Positions 1-6,814 of a stretch of DNA of 15,685 bases are shown piece by piece. How positions within the stretch are numbered: position 1 is the first letter of the stretch; every line of letters begins with the position of its first letter. Origin of the DNA: Hathewaya limosa (lineage in GTDB: Bacteria; Bacillota; Clostridia; Clostridiales; Clostridiaceae); the NCBI RefSeq assembly GCF_030815255.1, contig NZ_JAUSWN010000036.1, positions 1 to 15,685 on the forward strand. The letters run 5' to 3'. Under the pieces are notes generated by a model. It worked only from the letters and a program-made list of their open reading frames with translations. It searched no databases and was not told where the DNA came from. Both the position numbers and the translations under genes were made by a program.

Positions 1-9
1 AATTTTACT

Positions 10-48
10 ATAAATCTTTCACTCTTTCGAGTGGGAGATTTATTTTTT
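10..48 (+). terminator. Intrinsic terminator of an upstream gene outside the window
   Basis: A 15-bp stem (10-24 with 29-43, two G-U pairs) closes a TTTC loop and is followed by T44-T48. It lies at the left edge, so it most likely ends a rightward gene located before position 1. Confidence 0.85.
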
Positions 49-57
49 ACGCAAAAA

Positions 58-96
58 GCTGTCGCACTATTTTTTAGTGCGACAGCCCCTTTTTTT
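58..96. terminator. Bidirectional intrinsic terminator with GCTGTCGCACTA stem
   Basis: A perfect 12-bp stem, GCTGTCGCACTA (58-69) with its complement (75-86), closes a five-T loop. On the plus strand it is followed by CCC and T90-T96. On the minus strand it is followed by five T (complement of A53-A57). It can therefore stop rightward transcription and also leftward helD transcription. A very similar hairpin lies at 15594-15641. Confidence 0.85.
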
Positions 97-169
97 ATTA
101 TATAAACTTTTATAAGGTTTTTAAGCAAGTGTAAAATGATAGTATGTAATGTAGTTATAGATAAACATA

Positions 170-193
170 AGCTGTTGAATTCAATCAGCAGCT
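170..193 (-). terminator. Weak hairpin just after helD
   Basis: AGCTG (170-174) pairs with CAGCT (189-193) around an inner palindrome TTGAATTCAA (175-184), nine bases past the helD stop on the minus strand. No good T-run follows, so termination here is doubtful. The stronger hairpin at 58-86 may be the true helD 3' end. Confidence 0.3.
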
Positions 194-201
194 ATTTGTT
201 T

Positions 202-2484
202 TTAAATTGGTAGTATTTTAGTTTTTTCCCCAAGAGAATAAATATAAAGTTCGTGTAGGGGTCTGGTCATGGCCACGTAAAGAAGTTTTACATCTAATTC
301 ACTTTCTGTATACATATCCTTTGAGGCATTAGCAATTATAACCACATCAAATTCCAAGCCTTTTGCAAGATAGCAGGGAATTAATACTATTCCGCCTGGA
401 TAGTCCTTTTCCTTACCGGTTATTACAGAAACATTTTTCTTTTCTTTTAATAGGGATTTTAATTTCATGCATTCATCTAATGTTTTACATATTATAGCCA
501 TGGATTTATATTCACTTTGGAGCATTTCTTCTATTTTATCATGAATATCCTTGGCAATATCTTTAAGAGAATCTTTTTCAAAAACCTTAACTTCATTACC
601 ATGACGTATTACAGGTTTAGCTTTCGGAAGGCGAGGATCGTTTAGTCCTCCTATAACTTCACTGGCTGTATTCATTATTTCAATTGTGGTTCTGTAACTT
701 TGCTCTAGACAAAGTTGGCTTGAATTTTCATCTGTAAATATATATTTTGATACATCATTCCAATCATGGATTCCTCTGTAGCTATATATACCTTGACATA
801 GATCTCCAAGTATTGTAAATGAGCTATTGTTTACTATTTTCTTAAGTACATAAAGCTGAAATAAACTAAAGTCTTGGGCTTCATCAATTATAATGTGCCT
901 TAAATCTAGTTTTTCGCTGATACCATATAATGATATTGAGATATACATTAACGGTGACAAGTCTTCCACTTCTATAGTACTATTCATTAAGTTTTCAAGG
1001 GAGTAATGTTTTATGTAATCTATAAGCTTGAACTTAGATTCATCAGTATTTAGTTTAGATAAATTTATTAAGAAATTTTCATAGTATTTCCATACAGATC
1101 TTTTAGGAATTTTTGAAGTATAATCTTTTATAACAGTTTTAAGTCCTTTTTTTATATTTAAAAGAAGATTGTCACGTTCATCTATAATCTCAATTATTTG
1201 AGTTCTTCTCTCAGGACAATCACCCATAGAAGCTCTAACTTTGTCTAACTTACATTCATATTCGTTATCTACACGATCTAATATTTTATCTCTTTGATAT
1301 TTCACCCTATTTATCATACTTTTTTTTATTTCATTAATTCTTTTGGAAAAAGGTAGATAGCTATAATCCTTTATGAAGAGTTTTTGAATCTCTTTGTAGG
1401 TGAAAAGTACAAAGTCATGTATTTTAAAATCTTCTTTAGGAATATAATGATATTCTATATATTTTAAATATTTATTGAGCAACTCTTTAAATTCTAATGA
1501 AGATTTAAAACATGAGGCTTCAATAATATTATTGTTTTCTTTAGATTTTTTGTCGGAGTAATTTTCTATTATGGTAGATAGCTTTTCGTGAGGTGACTTC
1601 AATTTTAGTTTTTTGCCTAGATTTTTTCCTATTACATTAAAAGCAAAGTCTTCAAAAGTGGTTTGAGTTACGTTTTCTACTCCAAGTTCTGGAAGAACCT
1701 CTGATATATAACTTAAGAAAAATCTATTTGGAGCTATTATCATAAAGTTTTCTGGTTTTAATGTTTTTTCATAGTTATACATAAGATAGGCAATCCTATG
1801 TAAGGCTATAGTAGTTTTTCCACCACCAGCGGCTCCTTGTACTATAAGAGGTTTCCACATATCTGCTCTAATAACCTGATTTTGCTCTGATTGGATTGTG
1901 GATACAATATCTTTTAGTCTATTATCTTTATTGGAGCCAAGTGCGGCTTGAAGAAAGTCATCATTGGTTGTTATGTCTATATCAAAAATTTCTTTAAGAC
2001 AGGCATTTTCTATTGTGTATTGTCTTTTTAGAGATATATCCCCATGTATGTTACCATCGGGACAAATATAGCTGGCTTCTCCCAGTCTACCTTCATAGTA
2101 AAGGTTGGCTACAGGTGAACGCCAATCTACAATTAAAAATTCTCCGGTTTTTTCATGAAGAAGAGACATTTTACCAATATAGTACTTACCCATTTTGTCT
2201 AGACCTTTTTCAGTAAAATCTACTCTAGCAAAATAAGGCTTAGAAAGACTTCTACTTATATTTTTTAGTCTAGCCTTCATGCTAACTTGAAGAACTTCGT
2301 TTATAACAAGTTCATTGAACTGCTCGGCATTGTCTGAGTTATAATGACTTGTACTGTATTCAACAGCTTCATCAATTCTATTCTTTTGTTTACTTATAAT
2401 CTTATCAAAGTTTCTTAAGTAATTAAGAGTTGTATCTAGTCTTTTACACTCAGTTTTATAATCTGGATGTTCAAAAGCAGGCAT
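202..2484 (-). CDS. helD: RNA polymerase recycling motor ATPase HelD (UvrD/Rep-like superfamily 1 helicase)
   Basis: HelD uses ATP to pry stalled RNA polymerase off DNA and nucleic acid. The 760-aa product is close to the usual 750-780 aa. Visible in order: an N-terminal coiled-coil-like arm (about 1-75), a region with IVDWRSPVANLYY (about 118-130), Walker A GAAGGGKTT (217-225), a long basic and acidic helical insert (about 290-460) that breaks up the helicase core as in HelD proteins, Walker B DEAQD (534-538), motif III GDLCQGIYSYRGI (560-572), YRTT, AKGLEFDVVII, and motif VI LYVAMTRP (735-742). A TTG at 2499 would extend the frame by five codons, but the GGAGG there is the Shine-Dalgarno site for the ATG at 2484 (8-nt spacing), so I start at 2484. 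It is monocistronic and convergent with the gene left of the window. Confidence 0.95.
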   Translation of the reverse strand: MPAFEHPDYKTECKRLDTTLNYLRNFDKIISKQKNRIDEAVEYSTSHYNSDNAEQFNELVINEVLQVSMKARLKNISRSLSKPYFARVDFTEKGLDKMGKYYIGKMSLLHEKTGEFLIVDWRSPVANLYYEGRLGEASYICPDGNIHGDISLKRQYTIENACLKEIFDIDITTNDDFLQAALGSNKDNRLKDIVSTIQSEQNQVIRADMWKPLIVQGAAGGGKTTIALHRIAYLMYNYEKTLKPENFMIIAPNRFFLSYISEVLPELGVENVTQTTFEDFAFNVIGKNLGKKLKLKSPHEKLSTIIENYSDKKSKENNNIIEASCFKSSLEFKELLNKYLKYIEYHYIPKEDFKIHDFVLFTYKEIQKLFIKDYSYLPFSKRINEIKKSMINRVKYQRDKILDRVDNEYECKLDKVRASMGDCPERRTQIIEIIDERDNLLLNIKKGLKTVIKDYTSKIPKRSVWKYYENFLINLSKLNTDESKFKLIDYIKHYSLENLMNSTIEVEDLSPLMYISISLYGISEKLDLRHIIIDEAQDFSLFQLYVLKKIVNNSSFTILGDLCQGIYSYRGIHDWNDVSKYIFTDENSSQLCLEQSYRTTIEIMNTASEVIGGLNDPRLPKAKPVIRHGNEVKVFEKDSLKDIAKDIHDKIEEMLQSEYKSMAIICKTLDECMKLKSLLKEKKNVSVITGKEKDYPGGIVLIPCYLAKGLEFDVVIIANASKDMYTESELDVKLLYVAMTRPLHELYIYSLGEKTKILPI

Positions 2485-2553
2485 ATCATTATCCTCCAAT
2501 TTACTAAAATTTTTTTGAAACTGAGAATTTTAGCGTTGGGTTTTAACAAGGTA

Positions 2554-2573
2554 TATTCTATTATATTAGAATA
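2554..2573. promoter_or_regulatory. Inverted repeat over a possible helD -10 box
   Basis: TATTCTA (2554-2560) and TAGAATA (2567-2573) form a perfect 7-bp-arm inverted repeat with a 6-bp centre, about 70 bp upstream of the helD start. The centre and left arm contain TATAAT on the minus strand (2560-2565), but no convincing -35 box sits 17 bp upstream. An operator over the helD promoter is plausible but unproven. Confidence 0.35.
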
Positions 2574-2649
2574 CAATTTAAGAGGGAAATAAATAATAGG
2601 GTGGTTTTATAGGATAAGAACAAATCTAAATAAAAAAACTCATTATTTT

Positions 2650-2698
2650 AAGAAATTTCTAGAAATTTCTTGACAATCTTATGCTTTTTTTATATAGT
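2650..2698 (+). promoter_or_regulatory. Consensus sigma-A promoter overlapped by a 22-bp perfect palindrome
   Basis: TTGACA (2670-2675), a 17-bp spacer and TATAGT (2693-2698) make a near-perfect vegetative promoter with a start near 2705. The palindrome 2650-2671 is two tandem copies of AGAAATTTCT (2651-2660 and 2661-2670), each itself palindromic, flanked by A and T. It ends inside the -35 box, as a repressor operator would. The transcript would run through the leader and riboswitch towards the cation exchanger gene. Confidence 0.65.
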
Positions 2699-2725
2699 AT
2701 GTATGTGAATTTTAAGTGAAATAAT

Positions 2726-2822
2726 ATAGCATTGGTATGTACTTAAATTACTTAGGAAAGCGTAGCTCAATATATTATAGGGCAAGTCTCTATTTTTTTA
2801 ACTCATAGTAACTTGATGCTAT
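2726..2822 (+). other. Foldable untranslated leader of unknown class
   Basis: ATAGCAT (2726-2732) pairs with ATGCTAT (2816-2822), closing a 97-nt domain. Next to it CAAGT (2783-2787) pairs with ACTTG (2811-2815), and within that CTAT (2790-2793) pairs with ATAG (2805-2808). No ORF with a ribosome site lies here. It sits between the upstream promoter and the manganese riboswitch. I do not recognise the fold as a named family, and pairing by chance in AT-rich DNA is possible. Confidence 0.3.
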
Positions 2823-2839
2823 GTATTTACAAATAAATA

Positions 2840-2869
2840 TTGACTAAATAGTGTAAAATAATATATGAT
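2840..2869 (+). promoter_or_regulatory. Sigma-A promoter of the manganese riboswitch and exchanger
   Basis: TTGACT (2840-2845), an 18-bp spacer and TATGAT (2864-2869) lie about 25 bp before the riboswitch P1 stem. The expected start near 2876 gives a transcript that begins just before the aptamer, the usual arrangement for a riboswitch. Confidence 0.7.
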
Positions 2870-2893
2870 AAATATATAAAGATCGTAATGTAT

Positions 2894-2996
2894 TGAAGGG
2901 GAGTAGCTTCCACATAATGTGGTAATTAATCGTCATCACAGTAGAATAAGATCTACTCGGTTGATTAACAAGATATTCTTGCTAGCAAGACCTTCA
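2894..2996 (+). ncRNA. yybP-ykoY manganese riboswitch aptamer
   Basis: The two hallmark loops are present: GGGGAGTAGC (2898-2907) near the 5' side and AGCAAGACC (2984-2992) near the 3' side, as in known Mn2+-binding yybP-ykoY RNAs. P1 is TGAAGG (2894-2899) with CCTTCA (2991-2996). Internal helices are CCACA/TGTGG (2910-2922), TTAATC/GATTAA (2926-2931 with 2963-2968), GTAGA/TCTAC (2941-2956) and CAAGA/TCTTG (2969-2981). The 3' strand of P1 is also part of the terminator stem at 2987-3033. Mn2+ binding, by stabilising P1, would block the terminator and turn the downstream gene on. Confidence 0.9.
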
Positions 2997-3036
2997 GAAT
3001 GATTGGAGATTTTCTAATTATTCTGAAGGTCTTTTT
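2987..3036 (+). terminator. Riboswitch-controlled intrinsic terminator
   Basis: Bases 2987-3000 pair perfectly with 3020-3033, and four further pairs (one G-U) extend the stem to 18 bp around an 11-nt loop. T32-T36 of the 3000s follow. The 5' arm overlaps the P1 3' strand (2991-2996), so aptamer folding and termination are mutually exclusive. Confidence 0.92.
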
Positions 3037-3114
3037 GTATTGTAAAGAATTTGTATTTAATGGAACATGACTTACAGTATGTTACTCAATAGAATTTTAA
3101 GGGGGAAAGTATAT

Positions 3115-4077
3115 ATGAATTATATATTACTTTTAATAGGTTTTGTATTATTAATAAAGAGTGCGGATTATTTCGTTGATGGAGCATCTGCAATTGCAAA
3201 GAAATTTAGAATTCCAACTATAGTTATAGGACTTACTATAGTTGCTTTTGGTACAAGTGCACCAGAAGCTGCAGTTAGTATTACATCAGGTTTACAAGGA
3301 CAAAATGGAATGGCCATAGGAAATGTAGTAGGCTCTAATATATTTAATTTATTAGTAGTAGTTGGAGTAGCTGCGTTTATATGTCCATTAAAAGTTAAGA
3401 AGTGTACAATAGTTAAAGATTTTCCATTTGCTATATTATCATCTTTTGTATTGTTAATAATTTCAGGTGACTTAATGTTTGCAGGAAGTTCAAAGAATAT
3501 TCTAAGTAGGGCAGACGGAATAATTTTATTAATATTATTTGGAATCTACATGTATTACCTTATAGAAATAGCTTTGGAATCTAGAAAACTAGCGGTTACC
3601 ACAGAAAGCACAGAAGAAATAAAGGAACTTTCTACAGGAAAAAGTCTTATATTATGCATAGGTGGAATAGTAGGAATTATATTAGGGGGGAAATTTGTTG
3701 TAGATTCAGCATCATCTATAGCATTAGCATGGGGAATGAGTGAAAGTCTTGTAGGACTTACCATAGTTGCTATAGGAACTTCTCTACCTGAACTTGTTAC
3801 ATCTATTGTAGCATCAACTAAAGGAGAAAGTGACATAGCATTAGGCAATGTTATAGGATCTAATATTTTTAATATATTCTTTATACTTGGTATCTCTTGT
3901 TTTATACATCCTATAGCAGTAGGCCCTGGTGTATTTACGGATATGTTTATTTTATTAATAATAAGTATAGTAGCTTATGTTTTTGCTGTAACTAAGAAAA
4001 GTATTAATAGAATTGAGGGGGCAGTATTAACTCTAAGTTATATTGTTTATATGATATTTATCATTATAAGAAAGTAA
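3115..4077 (+). CDS. CaCA-family sodium/calcium-type cation exchanger (YrbG-like), probable Mn2+-responsive exporter
   Basis: This is an integral membrane antiporter of the Ca2+:cation superfamily that exchanges a divalent cation for Na+ or H+. The 320 residues form two homologous halves, each with an alpha-repeat: GTSAPE (46-51) with GNVVGSNIFN (69-78), and GTSLPE (221-226) with GNVIGSNIFN (244-253). The acidic residues E51 and E226 are the expected ion ligands. About ten hydrophobic segments flank a short charged loop near 156-175. An in-frame ATG at 3067 exists, but AAGGGGG (3099-3105) is correctly placed for the ATG at 3115, so I use 3115. The gene is monocistronic between a Mn2+ riboswitch and a strong terminator. 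Known family members move Ca2+; the riboswitch suggests Mn2+ is a physiological substrate here, which is an inference. Confidence 0.92.
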   Translation: MNYILLLIGFVLLIKSADYFVDGASAIAKKFRIPTIVIGLTIVAFGTSAPEAAVSITSGLQGQNGMAIGNVVGSNIFNLLVVVGVAAFICPLKVKKCTIVKDFPFAILSSFVLLIISGDLMFAGSSKNILSRADGIILLILFGIYMYYLIEIALESRKLAVTTESTEEIKELSTGKSLILCIGGIVGIILGGKFVVDSASSIALAWGMSESLVGLTIVAIGTSLPELVTSIVASTKGESDIALGNVIGSNIFNIFFILGISCFIHPIAVGPGVFTDMFILLIISIVAYVFAVTKKSINRIEGAVLTLSYIVYMIFIIIRK

Positions 4078-4105
4078 TAAAATATAAAGATTTTATAAAG
4101 TTACT

Positions 4106-4141
4106 AAAAAGGATTAAGATTAAATTATCTTAATCCTTTTT
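4106..4141. terminator. Intrinsic terminator after the exchanger gene
   Basis: Bases 4106-4120 pair perfectly with 4127-4141 (15 bp, 6-nt loop). The stem itself begins with five A and ends with five T, so it can act in both directions. Confidence 0.9.
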
Positions 4142-4163
4142 AATTGAAAAATTAAAATAAGGG

Positions 4164-4213
4164 ATATAGTTTAATAAAACTATATTGTGATTATTAAAGA
4201 TAAGTAATATAAT
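4164..4213 (+). promoter_or_regulatory. Promoter and inverted-repeat operator of the ABC importer operon
   Basis: TTGTGA (4185-4190), a 17-bp spacer and TATAAT (4208-4213) form a good sigma-A promoter about 80 bp before the permease start. ATATAGTTT (4164-4172) and AAACTATAT (4177-4185) are perfect 9-bp inverted arms with a 4-bp centre, abutting the -35 box. This is a plausible regulator site. Confidence 0.6.
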
Positions 4214-4293
4214 TTAATAGTAAAATATTAAAGAAAGTTTCGAAATTTAGAAATGCACTAAATGTTTTGCATCAAAGAGGAGAGGCACCAAGT

Positions 4294-5037
4294 ATGGTTA
4301 TTTTATTAATTATAGTATTTTTATGGATTTTAGGATCAAATTTATCATGGTGGAGTATAGCTATCTTGCCTACACCTAAAATGGTTATAGGAACCTTTTA
4401 CAATATGTTTATAGATGGAAGTCTATTTACATCTATAGGAATAAGTATTCTTAGGATTTTTATAGGATTTATAATAACTTTTTTAGTAGCCATACCTTTA
4501 GGAATATTCTTTGGTTTAAACCCTAAAATATATAAAAAATTTAATCTCTTATTAGAAATGTTAAGACATATACCTCCGTTGGCATTAATTCCACTAATAA
4601 TTTTATGGTTTGGAATAGGAGAGAAATCTAAAGTTATTATAATAATTTTGGCCTCTTTTTTTCCGCTATTTATGAATACATTAGATGGTGTGAAAAATTG
4701 TGATCAAAAGTTAATAGAGGTGGGTAAAACCTTAAATTTTAGTAAAGATGAAATATTTATGAAAATACTTATACCCTGTGCTTTCCCTAATATTATATTA
4801 GGTATTAAGTTAGCATTAGGATATAGTTGGAGAGCAATAATAGGAGCGGAGATGATAGCAGCTTCTTCGGGTATAGGATATTTAATTTTAGATGGACAAG
4901 AACTTTCAAGACCGGATGTGGTGATGGTAGGAATAATATTAATAGGGTCTTTAGGACTTTTAACTGATTATATATTTGAACGATTTACTAAAGGTTTAAG
5001 AAATAGCAAAGGGAACATAGAGAATAATGGGATATAA
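4294..5037 (+). CDS. ABC importer permease, SsuC/TauC-like
   Basis: This is the inner-membrane channel subunit of a sulfonate/taurine/nitrate-class importer. The 247-aa protein has about six hydrophobic segments. The family's N-terminal motif ILPTPKMVIGTF lies at 24-35. The cytoplasmic EAA loop that docks with the ATPase is visible as EVGKTLNFSKDEIF (about 142-155) followed by KILIPCAFPNIILGIK. The AEMIAASSGIGYLI segment (about 185-198) is typical of SsuC/TauC. A TTG at 4267 would add nine codons, but the AGAGGAGAGG stretch inside that extension is the ribosome site for the ATG at 4294. The stop overlaps the next gene by 11 nt, so the two are translationally coupled. Substrate cannot be told from the permease. 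Confidence 0.9.
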   Translation: MVILLIIVFLWILGSNLSWWSIAILPTPKMVIGTFYNMFIDGSLFTSIGISILRIFIGFIITFLVAIPLGIFFGLNPKIYKKFNLLLEMLRHIPPLALIPLIILWFGIGEKSKVIIIILASFFPLFMNTLDGVKNCDQKLIEVGKTLNFSKDEIFMKILIPCAFPNIILGIKLALGYSWRAIIGAEMIAASSGIGYLILDGQELSRPDVVMVGIILIGSLGLLTDYIFERFTKGLRNSKGNIENNGI

Positions 5038-5767
5038 AATAGAAAATTTAACTAAAGAATATAAAGTAAATAGTAAAATTCATAAAGTACTAGATAATAT
5101 AAATCTTTACATAGATCATAAAAAAATCACAGTTATTCTAGGTAAAAGTGGTTCTGGAAAAACAACTATTTTAAGACTTCTTGCAGGCTTAGAATTCCCT
5201 ACTAGTGGTAATGTTAAATTTATAAATGATGAAAACAAAGAAATTAAACCTAAAATAGGAATGGTGTTTCAGGAAAGTAGGTTATTTCCATGGTTAAAAG
5301 TTAAGGATAACATAACCATACATATAAAGAATAAAGATACAAAGCAAAAAATAAGTGCAAAATATATAAAGTTGCTTAAATTAACGGGTTTTGAAGATGC
5401 AAAACCTTATCAGCTCTCCGGTGGAATGGCACACAGAGTAGCAATAGGTAGAGCTTTAGCATATGAACCACATATATTGTTAATGGACGAACCTTTTGCA
5501 GCTTTAGATTATTTTACAAGAAGTTTATTGCAGAATGAATTGTTGGATCTTCATAAAAAAACTAATAAGGGAATAATTTTTGTTACACATAATATAGATG
5601 AGGCTATATTATTAGCTCATAAAATATTAATAATAGATAAAGGAAGAGTAGTAAAAGAATATAATCTAAAAAAATCTAATGAGGAAAAACTTTGCAATAA
5701 AAACAAAGAGGTATTAAAGAATGATATCTTAAGAATTTTGGAGGAAAAGCAAAATGAAGATACATAA
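5027..5767 (+). CDS. ABC importer ATPase, SsuB/TauB-like
   Basis: This is the cytoplasmic ATP-hydrolysing subunit that powers the importer. The 246-aa protein shows Walker A GKSGSGKTT (39-47), Q-loop VFQESRLFPWLKVKDNI (80-96; the LxPW-V-N pattern is usual for SsuB/TauB/NrtD), signature LSGGMAHR (130-137) where M replaces the more common Q, Walker B LLMDEPFAALD (151-161) and the switch histidine in FVTHN (185-189). The C-terminal 50 residues are lysine-rich. The start overlaps the permease stop by 11 nt and the end overlaps the lipoprotein gene by 14 nt, giving a tight C-B-A operon. Confidence 0.93.
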   Translation: MGYKIENLTKEYKVNSKIHKVLDNINLYIDHKKITVILGKSGSGKTTILRLLAGLEFPTSGNVKFINDENKEIKPKIGMVFQESRLFPWLKVKDNITIHIKNKDTKQKISAKYIKLLKLTGFEDAKPYQLSGGMAHRVAIGRALAYEPHILLMDEPFAALDYFTRSLLQNELLDLHKKTNKGIIFVTHNIDEAILLAHKILIIDKGRVVKEYNLKKSNEEKLCNKNKEVLKNDILRILEEKQNEDT

Positions 5768-6710
5768 AATATTGGCATTAAGTTTAGTTTTAAGTATATG
5801 TTTAAGTGTGGCAGGATGCAGTAATAAAGTAGATGCCAAAAATAATAATATAAAAGATATAAATATAACTTACGTAAAAGCACCATTAAATGTACCAAGT
5901 ATATTAGAAAAGCAAAAAAATAGTTTTAAAAGTGAATTTTCAAAAGACAATATAGAAGTTAAATTTCACGATTTGACTTCAGGACCTCAACAAACTCAAG
6001 CATTAGCGGCAGGGGAACTACAGTTTTTACATGCTTTAGGAGGAACATCAGCTATATTGGCTGCATCTAATGGAGTAGATTTAAAAATATTAAATATTTA
6101 TAGTAGGGCACCAAAAGCTTTTATGATTTTAACTAAAAATAAAGATATTAAATCTGCAAAAGATCTAAAAGGAAAAAATGTAGCAGGACCTAAAGGAACT
6201 GTATTACATCAATTATTATTGGCGGCCTTAGATGAAAATGATTTAAAAGGTTCGGATGTTAAGTTTATAAATATGGGAATTCCTCAAGCTTTAGCTGCAC
6301 TTAATAATAGTTCAGTAGATGCTGCGTTGCTTGCTGGACCGGCAGCATTAAAGGCTATAAAGTCAGGAGCCAAATTAGTTACAAATGGAGAGGGATTAGT
6401 AGAAGGAACTATAGTTACAGCAGTGAGCGATAAATTTTTTAAAGATCATCCAGATTTAGTAGAACGTTTTAAAAAGGTTCATAAAGAAACACTTAAATTT
6501 ATGAAAGAAAATAGAAAAGAAGCTATAAAAATAGCTGCTAAAGAAGTAGGGCTTACAGAGAAGGAAACAGAAGAAATGTTTAATTGGTACGATTTTAATA
6601 TGGACGTTAGTAGAAAAGATATAAAAGAGTTAAGTAAAACTCAAGATTTTTTAATTAATAATCATATGCAAAAAAATAAAATTAATGTAGAATATCTTAT
6701 AGCAAAATAG
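5754..6710 (+). CDS. ABC importer substrate-binding lipoprotein, SsuA/TauA/NMT1-like
   Basis: This is the extracellular ligand-catching subunit, anchored by lipid. The 318-aa protein has a charged N-terminus, a hydrophobic core and a lipobox LSVAGC with the modified cysteine at residue 22. After a short linker, the periplasmic-binding-protein type II fold of the NMT1/SsuA family begins at ITYVKAP (about 39-45). Family landmarks follow: SGPQQTQALAAGELQFLHALG (about 76-96), a region starting KSAKDLKGKNVAGPKGTVLHQL (about 133-154) and VDAALLAGPAAL (about 188-199). GGAGG (5740-5744) lies 9 nt before the ATG, which overlaps the ATPase stop. Ligands of this family include aliphatic sulfonates, taurine, nitrate, bicarbonate and pyrimidines. 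No monooxygenase or other catabolic gene is nearby to choose between them. Confidence 0.9.
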   Translation: MKIHKILALSLVLSICLSVAGCSNKVDAKNNNIKDINITYVKAPLNVPSILEKQKNSFKSEFSKDNIEVKFHDLTSGPQQTQALAAGELQFLHALGGTSAILAASNGVDLKILNIYSRAPKAFMILTKNKDIKSAKDLKGKNVAGPKGTVLHQLLLAALDENDLKGSDVKFINMGIPQALAALNNSSVDAALLAGPAALKAIKSGAKLVTNGEGLVEGTIVTAVSDKFFKDHPDLVERFKKVHKETLKFMKENRKEAIKIAAKEVGLTEKETEEMFNWYDFNMDVSRKDIKELSKTQDFLINNHMQKNKINVEYLIAK

Positions 6711-6758
6711 CTTTAAATATAATGTTTGAAGATTTATCTATTAGATTATAGTATAAAT

Positions 6759-6804
6759 AAAACTAAGTTATAATAATTGATATTTATTATGACTTAGTTT
6801 TTTT
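6759..6804. terminator. Bidirectional terminator between the importer operon and the toxin-like gene
   Basis: AAAACTAAGT (6759-6768) pairs with ACTTAGTTTT (6792-6801), and the stem continues inward to about 18 bp with one G-U pair. Plus-strand T-runs reach 6804. On the minus strand the stem leads into TTTTATTTAT. It therefore ends both the lipoprotein gene and the leftward gene at 6815-7954. Its AAAACTAAG core recurs in the terminator at 8626-8673. Confidence 0.85.
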
Positions 6805-6814
6805 ATATATAACT

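Noticed and set aside
2597..2603. AGGGTGG, part of the T-box antiterminator motif, upstream of the exchanger region.
   Set aside because: The motif is not followed by the ACCGCG part, no specifier stem is visible, and no amino-acid-related gene lies downstream.
2737..2811. 24-codon ORF starting at the ATG at 2737.
   Set aside because: No ribosome binding site precedes it and the region is better explained as untranslated leader.
2753..2822. A tRNA-like TAGCTCA stretch with surrounding sequence.
   Set aside because: No T-arm GGTTCGAATCC motif or acceptor stem is present.
2726..2822. Possible c-di-GMP-II riboswitch, because of GGGCA followed by a stem and AGTA.
   Set aside because: The conserved 5' segment and the CCGA pseudoknot strand before P1 are missing; an Infernal search would settle it.
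3555..3848. 97-aa open frame on the minus strand within the exchanger gene.
   Set aside because: It is a shadow of the conserved alpha-repeat coding sequence, with no start signals.
4262..4309. 15-codon ORF overlapping the permease start.
   Set aside because: No Shine-Dalgarno site; the AGAGGAGAGG stretch lies inside it and serves the permease ATG at 4294.
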